Source: Jeotgalicoccus halotolerans
GTDB taxonomy: Bacteria; Bacillota; Bacilli; Staphylococcales; Salinicoccaceae
DNA: 64,000 bases
Direction of reading: 5' to 3'
NCBI RefSeq assembly: GCF_003387165.1
Contig: NZ_QUMW01000009.1
Location: forward strand, 248,001-312,000
Positions within the stretch are counted from its first letter, which is position 1; every line of letters begins with the position of its first letter. Shown one piece after another: positions 47,605 through 56,969 of this stretch. The notes below the pieces were generated by a model that ran no database searches, was not told where the DNA came from, and saw only the letters and a program-made list of their open reading frames with translations. Made by a program: the position numbers and the translations under genes.

Positions 47605-50011
47605 CCCCTTGCAGCAATTAAAATTAGAAGATGTAATCGGAGACCGCTTTGGAAGATACAGTAAGTATGTCATTCAGGACCGTGCAATACCGGACGTGCG
47701 TGACGGACTGAAACCCGTCCAGCGCCGTATTTTATACGCCATGTATAAAGAGGGAAATACTTTCGATAAAAACTACCGTAAAAGTGCCAAAACTGTCGGT
47801 AATGTCATCGGTAACTATCACCCGCACGGCGAGAGCAGTATATACGATGCCATGGTCCGCCTCGGGCAGGACTGGAAAATGCGTGAAGAACTCATTTTAA
47901 TCCACGGCAACAAAGGGAGCGTCGACGGCGACCCTGCAGCTGCCATGCGTTATACGGAAGCAAAACTCGCTGAAATCTCCAGCGAGCTCTTAAGAGATCT
48001 CAATAAAAATACAGTGCCGTTTATGGACAACTTTGATGATACAGAAAAAGAACCGTCCGTCCTGCCGGCAAAATACCCGAACCTGCTGGTGAACGGGGCA
48101 ACGGGAATTTCTGCAGGTTACGCGACGGATATTCCGCCGCATAACTTAGGCGAAGTCATCGATGCCACATTAAAAGTTATCGATAAGCCGGCAGTGTCCA
48201 TCGATGAACTCCTTGAAATAGTCAAAGGTCCGGATTTCCCGACCGGCGGGATTATCCAGGGTAAGAAAGAACTTAAAAAAGCATATACAACGGGCCGCGG
48301 ACGCGTTGTTGTCCGGAGTCTAGTCTCTAAAGAAGAAACGAGAGGCAACAAGGTCAACATCGTCATCACAGAAATACCGTATGAAGTCAACAAGGCGAAT
48401 ATGGTTAAAAAGATGGACGAAATCCGTGCCGACAGACAGGTTGACGGTATTATCGAAGTCCGTGACGAAACGGACCGGGAAGGTTTAAGAATTGTGATCG
48501 AAGCGCGGAAGGACGCGAATATCGATGCCATTATTAACTACCTGTATAAGAAAACCGACCTGCAGATTTCCTATAACTTCAATATGGTGGCAATCAGCGA
48601 CCGGGCACCGAAGCAGATGGGGCTGAAAGACATACTGGAAGCCTATATCAAGCACCAGAAAATTGTGGTGACCAACCGGTCGCAGTATGATCTGGAACAT
48701 GCCGAAAAACGCATGCACATTATCGAAGGACTGATTAAAGCTTTATCTATCCTCGATGAAGTGATCCGCACCATCAGAGAATCAGAAAACAAACGGAACG
48801 CCAAGGAAAATCTTGTGGAGCGCTACGATTTCACCGAGCGTCAGGCTGAAGCGATTGTCATGCTCCAGCTGTACCGTCTGACGAATACGGATATCGTGGA
48901 GCTTGAAACAGAACAGAGCGAGCTTGAGTACCAGATTAATCAGCTGACTGAAATTTTAAATGACGAGAAAAAGCTGAAAAAGGTTATAAAAGCAGAACTT
49001 AGGGAAATTAAGAAAAAGTATGCTTCTGAACGGCTGACTTCAATCGAAGATGAAATCGAAACGATTGAAATCTCGAAAGAACAGCTGATTGCGAAAGAAG
49101 ATACAGTCGTTTCCCTGACAAAAGAAGGTTACGTCAAACGCACGAGCCTTCGGAGCTACAACGCCTCGAGTCCTGATGAACTCGGCATGCGTGAAGGAGA
49201 CAAAACACTCTTCAGCGCTATGTCTCATACATTAGAACAGCTGCTCGTCTTTACGAACTACGGCAACTATATGATTATGCCGGTTCACGGCCTGCAGGAT
49301 ATTAAATGGAAAGATATGGGGCAGCATTTATCGTCCCGCTTTAATTTAAAGCATGGAGAAGAGCCGATTTTTGCAACGACAGTCGAGAAATTCGACGAAA
49401 ACATCAGTGTCGTGACGGCGACTAAAGACGGCCAGGTCAAACAGACTCATCTCAGCGAATTTGAAGCGACGCGTATTTCACGGCCGATTGTTAATATTAA
49501 GCTTAAAAATGATGACGAAGTCATCGGCATCTCTATGACAGAAACAGGCAGTGAATCCTTGCTCTTCGTCACAGAAAAAGGATTAACGCTTAAATATCCT
49601 GTGTCTGAAGTATCACCGACAGGCTTGAAGTCGCAAGGTGTGAAAGCGATGAATGTTAAAGCGGATGATAAATTAGTCTTCGGAGAACTTATTCCCAAAG
49701 AAGGCAATCTCGTTACGGTATCGAATAGAGGTGCGGTCAAACGCACGAGTCTTGATATTTTCGAAACGGGTGCAAGAGCCCAGGTCGGTTCCATGCTGTA
49801 TAAAGATATTAAGTCAAAACCTCACAGAATTGTCGCAGCGTCAGTCACAGCTTTGGGCAAAGACCAGACAATCGAAATTGTGTCGGAAACGAATACTCAC
49901 ACACTGCGTGCCAATGAAGTGCGTCTCAGCGGAAAATATTCCAACGGCTCTTTTGTCGTTGAAGAAGAAACTTTCGGTGCGGTAACAGGTGCACACTTCA
50001 GCGCATTATAA
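47591..50011 (+). CDS. parC: DNA topoisomerase IV subunit A
   Basis: 806 residues from ATG 47591; in-frame starts at 47579 and 47582 are possible. The N-terminal breakage-reunion domain has VRDGLKPVQRRILYAM, and the catalytic Tyr is in AAMRYTEAKL. C-terminal beta-pinwheel repeats wrap DNA. The quinolone-determining segment reads HPHGESSIYDAMV: the serine equivalent to S. aureus Ser80 is kept (Ser82 here) and the residue equivalent to Glu84 is Asp. So there is no classical Ser80 resistance change. It is translationally coupled to parE. Confidence 0.95.
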   Translation: MAEHNPLQQLKLEDVIGDRFGRYSKYVIQDRAIPDVRDGLKPVQRRILYAMYKEGNTFDKNYRKSAKTVGNVIGNYHPHGESSIYDAMVRLGQDWKMREELILIHGNKGSVDGDPAAAMRYTEAKLAEISSELLRDLNKNTVPFMDNFDDTEKEPSVLPAKYPNLLVNGATGISAGYATDIPPHNLGEVIDATLKVIDKPAVSIDELLEIVKGPDFPTGGIIQGKKELKKAYTTGRGRVVVRSLVSKEETRGNKVNIVITEIPYEVNKANMVKKMDEIRADRQVDGIIEVRDETDREGLRIVIEARKDANIDAIINYLYKKTDLQISYNFNMVAISDRAPKQMGLKDILEAYIKHQKIVVTNRSQYDLEHAEKRMHIIEGLIKALSILDEVIRTIRESENKRNAKENLVERYDFTERQAEAIVMLQLYRLTNTDIVELETEQSELEYQINQLTEILNDEKKLKKVIKAELREIKKKYASERLTSIEDEIETIEISKEQLIAKEDTVVSLTKEGYVKRTSLRSYNASSPDELGMREGDKTLFSAMSHTLEQLLVFTNYGNYMIMPVHGLQDIKWKDMGQHLSSRFNLKHGEEPIFATTVEKFDENISVVTATKDGQVKQTHLSEFEATRISRPIVNIKLKNDDEVIGISMTETGSESLLFVTEKGLTLKYPVSEVSPTGLKSQGVKAMNVKADDKLVFGELIPKEGNLVTVSNRGAVKRTSLDIFETGARAQVGSMLYKDIKSKPHRIVAASVTALGKDQTIEIVSETNTHTLRANEVRLSGKYSNGSFVVEEETFGAVTGAHFSAL

Positions 50012-50042
50012 TTACAAAAAATATGCAGGATAGGTGAAGCAG

Positions 50043-51506
50043 ATGGAACAAGCATTCAATGTTTTTGAAAGTGCGGTAAATTTCGCTAATGATTTACTGT
50101 GGCAGGAAATATTAATCGGCCTCTTAATTATTGCCGGTTTATATTTCTCGGTCACTTCAAAATTCGTTCAGTTCCGCTGGCTGAAGATTATGTTTTCTTC
50201 CCTCGGAGAAAAACGGGCGAAAATGCCGGATGGTTCGAAAGGAATTTCATCTTTCCAGGCGTTTACAATCAGTGCCGCCCAGCGTATCGGTACAGCGAAT
50301 ATCGCAGGGGTGGCGACGGCCATCGTCGTCGGCGGACCGGGTGCGGTCTTCTGGATGTGGATTGTGGCACTTTTAGGTGCGGGGACGGCCTTCTTTGAAG
50401 CGACGCTCGCCCAGGTGTATAAGGTGCGCGATAAAGAATCGGGCTTCCGCGGCGGACCTGCCTACTACATGACGAAAGGCCTCAACCAAAAAGGCATCGG
50501 CTACCTCTTTGCGGTACTGATGACGATTACATTTGGTATTGTTTTCGTTATGCTGCAGTCGAATACAATTGCCAATGCATATGATGAAGCCTTCGGAGTG
50601 AATACGACAATCAGCGGTGTTATTGTTGCGATCCTTGTCGGCCTGGTCATTTTCGGCGGCGCGAAATCAATTGCTAATGTTGCAACAGCCATCGTTCCGG
50701 TTATGGCCGCCTTATACTTAATATTGGTGACAGCAATATTAGTTATGAACTACGATATGATTCTTCCGATGCTGCAGACGATTGTGAAGAATGCCTTCGG
50801 ACTTGAAGAAGTATTCGGCGGTGCGATTGGTGCTGCCATTATTAATGGTTTCCAGCGAGGACTGTTATCGAATGAAGCGGGTATGGGATCTGCTCCGAAC
50901 GCCGCAGCGTCAGCTGCCGTCCGTCACCCGGTCCAGCAGGGACTGATTCAGTCGCTCGGAGTATATTTTGATACGATTATCGTGTGTACAGCAACGGCGA
51001 TTGTGATTCTTATGTATACAGACTTAAGCTTCGGTGCGGACGCGCCGCAGGGCATTGCAGTCACCCAGGCAGCTATGGATCAGCAGTTCTTCGGCTTCGG
51101 CGGAACGATTATTGCAGTCTTTATATTGCTGTTTGCCTTTTCAACAATACTCGGCAACTATTTCTATGCCCAGAGTAACTTAAGTTTTATCGTGGATAAC
51201 AAAACAGTCACCTTTGTCTTCAGAGCAATTGTCGTCATTATGACAGTAGTCGGTGCCGTACTCGGCGTTCAGCTGGTATGGACCCTGGCCGACCTCTTTA
51301 TGGCCTTCCTTGCGATTATCAACTTGATGATGGTTGTGGCGCTCAGTCCGCTGGTGTTTGAGCTGATGAGAGATTATAAGGCGCAAAAAGACCGAGGAGA
51401 ATCTCCGATTTTCTATGCGAAAAATATCACTTACAAATTGCCGGATGACAATGAGTGGGGCGATGAGGACTACCGTAAGGACGACCCTGAAGACTATAAT
51501 AAGTAA
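50043..51506 (+). CDS. alsT: Alanine/glycine:cation symporter (AlsT)
   Basis: A 487-residue AgcS-family transporter with about eleven helices. Diagnostic segments are AAQRIGTANIAGVATAIVVGGPGAVFWMW (cut here, residues about 75-105), FRGGPAYYMTKGLN and NEAGMGSAPNAAASA. It imports alanine, glycine or related amino acids (glutamine for B. subtilis AlsT) with Na+ or H+. ATG 50043 is preferred because AGGTGA at 50031-50036 serves as ribosome site. It follows parC as in S. aureus and ends at a bidirectional terminator. Confidence 0.93.
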   Translation: MEQAFNVFESAVNFANDLLWQEILIGLLIIAGLYFSVTSKFVQFRWLKIMFSSLGEKRAKMPDGSKGISSFQAFTISAAQRIGTANIAGVATAIVVGGPGAVFWMWIVALLGAGTAFFEATLAQVYKVRDKESGFRGGPAYYMTKGLNQKGIGYLFAVLMTITFGIVFVMLQSNTIANAYDEAFGVNTTISGVIVAILVGLVIFGGAKSIANVATAIVPVMAALYLILVTAILVMNYDMILPMLQTIVKNAFGLEEVFGGAIGAAIINGFQRGLLSNEAGMGSAPNAAASAAVRHPVQQGLIQSLGVYFDTIIVCTATAIVILMYTDLSFGADAPQGIAVTQAAMDQQFFGFGGTIIAVFILLFAFSTILGNYFYAQSNLSFIVDNKTVTFVFRAIVVIMTVVGAVLGVQLVWTLADLFMAFLAIINLMMVVALSPLVFELMRDYKAQKDRGESPIFYAKNITYKLPDDNEWGDEDYRKDDPEDYNK

Positions 51507-51534
51507 ATACATGACATAAATCCTGACTGTAAAT

Positions 51535-51578
51535 AAAAGACTGTCCCGGGCGTATTAGTGCACCCGGGACAGTCTTTT
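51535..51578. terminator. Bidirectional terminator between alsT and ktrA
   Basis: A perfect 16-bp stem (51535-51550 with 51563-51578) with A4 and T4 at its ends, so it can act on both convergent genes. Confidence 0.92.
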
Positions 51579-51588
51579 ATATTATTAT

Positions 51589-52257
51589 TTAACTTTTAGG
51601 CTTAATCATCTTACTCTCAAATATGTTCAGATTTTCAATTTTACCAATTATGACGAGAACATCGTTCTCCAGAATGTTCATCTGGGGATCTGGCGGAACG
51701 ATGACTTCTTTATTACGCTTAATCGCAATAACATTTAAGCCGAATTTTTCACGTATATCAATATTAATCAGTGGAGAGTTAATGAATCGTTCATTGGCAT
51801 CATATTCCACTATGGCAGTATCATCTGATATTTCCATATAGTCGACAAGGGACATATTAACCAGCTGATTGGCGAGACGTATGCCCATTTCTGTTTCCGG
51901 GTGCAGGACATTGTCTGCGCCGACTTTCTTCAGCATCTTGCCGTGGTGATTACTTTGAGCTTTGGCAGTAATGCTTTCGACACCTAATTCTTTTAAAATC
52001 AAAGTACAAAGAATGCTGGTTTGTATATCTTCGCCAATCGCAATAATGACTTCATCATAATGTTCGATACCGATAGTTTTAAGCATATTCTCATCAGTGG
52101 CGCTGCCGACGATACATTCAACAGCGTAGTCTTCATAGTGCTTGACCTTACTTTCGGATATATCTATTACAGTGACATCTGCTGAGAGCTTATGTAATTG
52201 TTTTACTGCACTGCCTCCAAATTGCCCGAGACCAATGACTGCAATTTCTTTAGTCAT
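51589..52257 (-). CDS. ktrA: KtrA/TrkA-type potassium uptake regulatory subunit
   Basis: 222 residues. An N-terminal RCK/Rossmann domain (about 1-135) has IAVIGLGQFGGSAVKQL for nucleotide binding and the acidic VIDIS strand end. A C-terminal RCK_C domain (about 140-220) is the c-di-AMP-binding part in S. aureus KtrA. It gates the membrane pore KtrB/KtrD, which is not in this window. The start is set at 52257 because AGGTGA is 5 nt upstream. About 230 nt of divergent spacer separates it from the NUDIX gene; I see no c-di-AMP riboswitch in it. Confidence 0.92.
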   Translation of the reverse strand: MTKEIAVIGLGQFGGSAVKQLHKLSADVTVIDISESKVKHYEDYAVECIVGSATDENMLKTIGIEHYDEVIIAIGEDIQTSILCTLILKELGVESITAKAQSNHHGKMLKKVGADNVLHPETEMGIRLANQLVNMSLVDYMEISDDTAIVEYDANERFINSPLINIDIREKFGLNVIAIKRNKEVIVPPDPQMNILENDVLVIIGKIENLNIFESKMIKPKS

Positions 52258-52489
52258 ACTGTTCACCTGATCATCTTAAGATTTGTAGTATCATTTTTTG
52301 ATTCTTCTATATTATCCAGTATAACTTTTTCTTCATAAAGAATGAAATGTTCCGGATAGTAGAAGCACACCTGTTTGATGTGTCAGACAGATAAATAGTA
52401 CTTTAATGTTATTGCCGGCACTTTAATTGCGGTATAAAATTAAGTTGTGGTAAGGTATCTATTATGTCTAAGCATAGAAGGATGCACTT

Positions 52490-53011
52490 ATGGAACTTTG
52501 GGACTTATATGATAAACACAGGACACTCACAAATCAGACGATGACCCGGGGCGATGCCATGCTTAAAGATACTTATCATCTCGTCATTCATGTGGTCATC
52601 TTTAACAGTAAAAACCAGATGCTGATTCAAAAACGTCAGGGCAATAAAATTGGTGCACCGGATATGTGGGATATCTCTGCAGGCGGGAGTGTCACTGCTG
52701 GTGAAACGAGCCAGCAGGGGGCGATGCGGGAAACCGAAGAAGAACTGGGACTCATTATAGATTTACATAACCAGCGGCCGCATTTATCGATTACCTTTGA
52801 ACGGGGCTATGATGATATCTACATCGTGAACCGAGAAGCGGACCTCGAAACACTGGCAGTGCCGAACGAGGAAGTGTCGGACGCAGCCTGGGCATCAATT
52901 GAAGAAATATATCAGATGATCGATGACAAAGCATTTATCTCTTACAGGAAAAGCCTGATTCAGCTGCTATTTCATATGAGATATCAATACGGTGCAGTAA
53001 AAAGAGATTAA
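52490..53011 (+). CDS. NUDIX hydrolase, YfcD/IPP-isomerase-like
   Basis: 173 residues. The N-terminus MELWDLYDKHRTLTNQTM and the strand HLVIHVVIFNSKNQMLIQKR match the YfcD-like group related to isopentenyl-diphosphate isomerase. A complete Nudix box, GSVTAGETSQQGAMRETEEELGL (here split; residues about 69-91), shows all catalytic Glu and Arg positions. Expected activity is hydrolysis of an X-linked nucleoside diphosphate or related compound; substrate unknown. The ribosome site is AAGGATG. It is followed 29 nt later by the zinc-ribbon protein. Confidence 0.87.
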   Translation: MELWDLYDKHRTLTNQTMTRGDAMLKDTYHLVIHVVIFNSKNQMLIQKRQGNKIGAPDMWDISAGGSVTAGETSQQGAMRETEEELGLIIDLHNQRPHLSITFERGYDDIYIVNREADLETLAVPNEEVSDAAWASIEEIYQMIDDKAFISYRKSLIQLLFHMRYQYGAVKRD

Positions 53012-53040
53012 TATAAAGAATTTAATAGAGGAGAGATTAC

Positions 53041-53346
53041 ATGACCAAGTGTGCAAGCTGCAATAAGCAGTGGACCGGCATGTTATTATTTAAAGCACAT
53101 TTTGCTTCGGAGAATGGGGTCGCGTGTGATTACTGTCATGAAAAGCAGTATGTTTCTGAGAAATCGAAAAAACGGATGATTATTCCGCTCTTGCTCGTGA
53201 CGGCTATGCTGATGATTGGATTATTTGCACCGCCATCTATTACCCAGTACTTCTGGGTGTATATTACGATTACAGCGGTGACGATTATCTTTATGTACGT
53301 GAGTCTGGAACTGACGAATGTGCCGCCTGACAAAGAGAAGAAATAA
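53041..53346 (+). CDS. CxxC-20-CxxC zinc-ribbon membrane protein (TIGR04104 type)
   Basis: 101 residues. The N-terminal putative zinc finger has CASC (residues 4-7) and CDYC (about 29-32), the spacing for which the family is named. Two hydrophobic segments follow (about 46-63 and 69-90), then a short charged tail. The family is typical of Bacilli, always small and of unknown function. GAGGAGAG precedes the ATG. It probably shares the NUDIX transcript and is closed by a strong terminator. Confidence 0.8.
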   Translation: MTKCASCNKQWTGMLLFKAHFASENGVACDYCHEKQYVSEKSKKRMIIPLLLVTAMLMIGLFAPPSITQYFWVYITITAVTIIFMYVSLELTNVPPDKEKK

Positions 53347-53350
53347 AATC

Positions 53351-53391
53351 AAAATAACAGGGACAGATTTTCAAATGTCCCTGTTATTTTT
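53351..53391 (+). terminator. Terminator after the zinc-ribbon gene
   Basis: A perfect 15-bp stem (53351-53365 with 53376-53390), a 10-nt loop and T5. Confidence 0.92.
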
Positions 53392-53442
53392 CTGAATTAT
53401 TGATATACTTCTGTAATACATAAAAAGAAGAAGGTTTAATAT

Positions 53443-54678
53443 ATGTCCAATCAACTGCGAATCGGCTCGAGTATTTACATCAATTACATATTACTGGGCA
53501 TGATCAATTTAATTATTGCACTCCATATGGGGTTTTTAACAGAACAGCTGAATACAGATGCAGCGGCAATATCGGCTTTAATATCTGCGATCGGAATCGG
53601 AAAGCTGATTGCCTTAACGTTTGCGGGGAAGCTGTCGGATAATCTCGGACGGCGTCCGATGCTGATTACAGCGTGTTTTCTCTATGTGGTTTTCCTCGTT
53701 GCGATTCCGTTTGCACCGACGTACACTATTGCATTTATGTTTGCGCTCCTCGCTGGGATGGGGAACTCCATCTTAGACACGAGTTCGTATCCGGCACTGA
53801 TAGAGGTATTTAGAAAGCGTTCGAGTTCGGCAACGGTACTGGTTAAAGCATTTATGTCGGTAGGCTCGACAATCCTGCCTTTAATGATTACATTCTTTAT
53901 GGCGCGTGATATGTTTTACGGCTACACCTTCTTTATCATGGCGGGTATTTTCTTAATTAATGCCCTGCATTTAATGACGCTGAAGTTCCCGGAAGCAAAT
54001 AGGCTTGAGGAACCTAAAGAAGAAACCAAACAAGATAAAAAACCGATCAAACGGTTAATCTTCAAAGAAAAACCGAAGTTTCTGCGCGAAGGCATTACAG
54101 TCATTGCGATCGGTTTTACGTCGGTGGGACTGTTTTTAATTATCCAGACCTGGCTTGCGACCTATGCTGAAGAAGTGGTCGGTCTGCCGGAAGCACAGGC
54201 GATTAATCTTCTCAGTGTTTACAGTTTCGGCGGCTTTGCAACGGTTATTATTTTAGCGACCCTGCTGGATAGACTGTTCAGACCGATTACGGCTTTAATT
54301 ATCTACCCGTTAATTGCGATAGCAGCCCTCACGACACTGCTCTTTGTTGAAAGCTATACAATACTAATCATCATTGCGTTTATACTGGGTATGGCAACAT
54401 CGGGACTCTTCCAGCTGGCAGTGACCCTGATGGCGCAGTTCTTCCCGGAGAAAAAGGGAACGAGCACGGCCTTTGTGACCTTGTCATCGAGTATCGGTTT
54501 TATTACACTGCCTTATGTAACAGGACTGATTAATCGTCATATCGGAGTGTCGTATGTATTTATGTTTGAAATTATTATCGCGCTAATTGCGGTTGTACTC
54601 GCAGCATTCATATCCTACCGCTATCGTAAGGTGTTTGATCTGGAAGTCAGAAAACCGGTAATGTGGAGAAATCCGTAA
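53443..54678 (+). CDS. Major facilitator superfamily transporter (12-helix)
   Basis: 411 residues with two six-helix halves separated by a long basic cytosolic loop (about 187-215). MFS motif A appears in the loop 2-3 as GKLSDNLGRRPM. ALLAGMGNSILDTSSYPALIEVF is the helix 4 region. Families with this look include sugar and aromatic acid permeases; the substrate cannot be assigned. AAGAAGAAGG precedes the ATG. It overlaps no gene but runs 26 nt before a small membrane protein likely made from the same transcript. Confidence 0.85.
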   Translation: MSNQLRIGSSIYINYILLGMINLIIALHMGFLTEQLNTDAAAISALISAIGIGKLIALTFAGKLSDNLGRRPMLITACFLYVVFLVAIPFAPTYTIAFMFALLAGMGNSILDTSSYPALIEVFRKRSSSATVLVKAFMSVGSTILPLMITFFMARDMFYGYTFFIMAGIFLINALHLMTLKFPEANRLEEPKEETKQDKKPIKRLIFKEKPKFLREGITVIAIGFTSVGLFLIIQTWLATYAEEVVGLPEAQAINLLSVYSFGGFATVIILATLLDRLFRPITALIIYPLIAIAALTTLLFVESYTILIIIAFILGMATSGLFQLAVTLMAQFFPEKKGTSTAFVTLSSSIGFITLPYVTGLINRHIGVSYVFMFEIIIALIAVVLAAFISYRYRKVFDLEVRKPVMWRNP

Positions 54679-54704
54679 ACAGGTGTAAGAGAAGAGGACA
54701 TACA

Positions 54705-54899
54705 GTGGCAAAGTTATTTAATATCGTATTATTTATTTTAGGAATTTCATCGCTGATAAATGGGTTTTCTCATTTACCATCGAATATCCTGCTTGCATCA
54801 GTGAATCTAATCGCTGCTGTAATCTTACTGTATGTAAGCATCAAGATGTTTAAGGCAGGAAAAGAAGTGGACTCAGGTAAATCGAGTAAAACAAAATAA
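54705..54899 (+). CDS. Small two-span membrane protein, unknown function
   Basis: 64 residues from GTG 54705, supported by AGAAGAGGA 9 nt upstream; a longer frame begins inside the MFS gene at 54663 without a ribosome site. It shows two hydrophobic helices (about 5-22 and 26-48) and a lysine-rich polar tail (KEVDSGKSSKTK). I recognise no family. Position directly after the MFS gene and before the shared terminator suggests co-expression. Confidence 0.65.
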   Translation: MAKLFNIVLFILGISSLINGFSHLPSNILLASVNLIAAVILLYVSIKMFKAGKEVDSGKSSKTK

Positions 54900-54910
54900 T
54901 GAAATTAAAG

Positions 54911-54950
54911 AAACTCCCGAAACATTGATACAGCAATGTTTCGGGAGTTT
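54911..54950. terminator. Bidirectional terminator
   Basis: A perfect 17-bp stem (54911-54927 with 54934-54950) flanked by A- and T-runs serves the convergent small membrane gene and the DUF1002 gene. Confidence 0.92.
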
Positions 54951-54957
54951 TCATATA

Positions 54958-55920
54958 TTAGAACAATCCTTTAAAGAATTCTACAATTCTGTCCCAGAAA
55001 CTTCTAAGTGAATCCATGAAGGAAGAAGCTTCTTCTGAGTTAACAATATCCCGCCCAAGTTCTGTTGCTTTGTCTTTAGCATCCTGGAAGCTGTCGCTTG
55101 AGGTAATTTTGTCAAGTAAGTCTTTTGAACTGTTGACCAGTCTGTCTGCTTCCTCGCCGGTAAATAATCCGGAGTCTTTAATGTTCATAATAATCACGAT
55201 AATCCGGTTAATCTGATCTTGCGATAATATTCCGTCTAGACCGTTTTCTGCTAATTTCTCATCGACGATATCTCTGACCTGATCTTCAGTAACGTCGCCG
55301 TTGAAGTTATTGACAATTTCAACTTTAACTTCAGTAATCACTTTGTTCAGCTGAACTTGTGAGAATCCTTCAACATTTGAGTTTTCTTCAGAGATGTCTG
55401 AAATGGTTTCGAGTTCATCCTGGGCATTCCGTGTTTTTTCAGGGTCAATCTCTTGACCTTGTGCTTCGAATGCCTTGTAGACACCGGCTAAGGCACTTTC
55501 GCCTGTAACGTCCTCGGCTGCTGCGATAGTGACGTCAGCATCTGTAATGCCTGAAGTGAGCAGGGCATTCTGGTAGGTTTCTTCAGAGATTAAAAGAATC
55601 TGACCCATGTCTTCATTAATATCAATATTTAAACCGTCACCTTCAGATGTTTGTATAATACGGATACTGGATTTCAGTACACTGTTATCGTAGTTCTGAT
55701 TGATGTATTGATTAACGTCTTCTGAGTAAACGTAATCGACGATATCGGTATCTTCAACACCGAGTAAGTTTGCTGTTTCATTTTGAAGATTTGAATCCTG
55801 TTCCAACGCGGCACCGTAGACGGTCACTGCATTATCCCATTCACTTGCTGCGTTGGCATTTAGGGCACCGAATGGAAGCATTGCAGCGATTAATGCGAAT
55901 GCAAGTAATTTTCTAAACAT
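54958..55920 (-). CDS. Secreted DUF1002 domain protein (YpuA-like)
   Basis: 320 residues. A Sec signal peptide (MFRKLLAFALIAAMLPFGAL) ends at a NANAAS cleavage site near residue 25. The body matches DUF1002: TVYGAALEQDSNLQNETANLLG, DGLNIDI and TSGITDADVTIAAAEDVTGESALAG-like segments. The C-terminus ends in an amphipathic aromatic stretch (FWDRIVEFFKGLF). It is very acidic, poor in Cys, and extracellular or cell-wall facing. The function of the domain is unknown. AGGAG precedes ATG 55920. The 275-nt AT-rich gap before the next gene (55921-56195) has no evident ORF. Confidence 0.83.
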   Translation of the reverse strand: MFRKLLAFALIAAMLPFGALNANAASEWDNAVTVYGAALEQDSNLQNETANLLGVEDTDIVDYVYSEDVNQYINQNYDNSVLKSSIRIIQTSEGDGLNIDINEDMGQILLISEETYQNALLTSGITDADVTIAAAEDVTGESALAGVYKAFEAQGQEIDPEKTRNAQDELETISDISEENSNVEGFSQVQLNKVITEVKVEIVNNFNGDVTEDQVRDIVDEKLAENGLDGILSQDQINRIIVIIMNIKDSGLFTGEEADRLVNSSKDLLDKITSSDSFQDAKDKATELGRDIVNSEEASSFMDSLRSFWDRIVEFFKGLF

Positions 55921-56195
55921 AGTGTAAACTCCTAACTGATTTTTTCTTATAATACTATAAATATAGTATCGTTTCTATTTTAAATAATATTTATTAAAAG
56001 ATGGTTAAAGAAAGATATGAATACTGCTATGTATTTATAAATGAATTATTTGAAATTAATGTATTATATAATATATTTTAAATTTTCAAATTTTTCCTTG
56101 AATGGAATTTGTAAAATGATACACTATGGTTACTTTGGAAAATAAATTGGTATTATTCTAGAAGTAATTTCTGTAAATGATATGGAGGTTTAATT

Positions 56196-56957
56196 ATGGC
56201 AGACGAAAAACAGTTTTCACGAAGAGATTTTTTAAAAGTTTCTGGAAGCGCTACCGGAGGAATGATTGCTGGCTCTGTGTTAGGCGGGGTAGTAACAAAT
56301 TCATTTTTAGATGGAAAAAATAACAGGGAACAGAGTAATGAAGAAGATGTTAAAAATGACAATACATCAGCAGATAGTAAAGACTACACAGAAGCAAGAA
56401 TGTTTTTTACAAGATTTGAAGATTTTCAAGTGTTAGAACAAGCGACAGAAATGATTTACCCGGAAGATGATAATGGCCCTGGAGCTATTGAACTTGGTGT
56501 ACCTTATTTTATTGATAAGCAGTTGGCAGGGCAATGGGGAGACAATTCAAATGACTACAGGCAAGGACCATTTACGAACAAATCTGTAGATGAAAGTAGT
56601 TTAACGCGTGGCCAAATGTTTTTGCTTGGTATAAGAAGAATTAATGAATACAGTAATGAAAAATATAATGAAGAATTCATTGATACAGAAGATGATAATA
56701 AAGTTAAAATCCTTCAAGATTTTGAAAAAGATAACGTGGAGATGTCTGTTATAAAATCAAGTATATTTTTTGAGTTATTGAGAAAAGCGACTTTTGAAGG
56801 TGCTTATGCAGACCCATTATATGGCGGAAATAGAAATATGGAAGGCTGGAAAATGAAAGAGTATCCTGGCCCTGTAATGAGTTATGAAGATATGATTGAA
56901 GAAAGTGAATTTATATTAAAAGAACCTATCAGCTTAACTGACTACCAACAAAAATAG
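56196..56957 (+). CDS. Tat-exported gluconate 2-dehydrogenase subunit 3 family protein
   Basis: 253 residues. The N-terminus has a perfect twin-arginine motif SRRDFLK (residues 8-14) and a hydrophobic GMIAGSVLGGVV stretch. The mature part contains the subunit 3 signature QATEMIYPEDDNGPGAIELG. In characterised gluconate dehydrogenases this small subunit carries the catalytic flavoprotein through the Tat system. GGAGG precedes the ATG. It is 12 nt upstream of its GMC partner. The DNA is visibly more AT-rich than the 0-55 kb backbone. Confidence 0.88.
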   Translation: MADEKQFSRRDFLKVSGSATGGMIAGSVLGGVVTNSFLDGKNNREQSNEEDVKNDNTSADSKDYTEARMFFTRFEDFQVLEQATEMIYPEDDNGPGAIELGVPYFIDKQLAGQWGDNSNDYRQGPFTNKSVDESSLTRGQMFLLGIRRINEYSNEKYNEEFIDTEDDNKVKILQDFEKDNVEMSVIKSSIFFELLRKATFEGAYADPLYGGNRNMEGWKMKEYPGPVMSYEDMIEESEFILKEPISLTDYQQK

Positions 56958-56969
56958 GGGGAGTATATA

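Noticed and set aside
52258-52489. c-di-AMP (ydaO-type) riboswitch upstream of ktrA
   Set aside because: The spacer lacks the conserved ydaO core and no terminator hairpin is seen.
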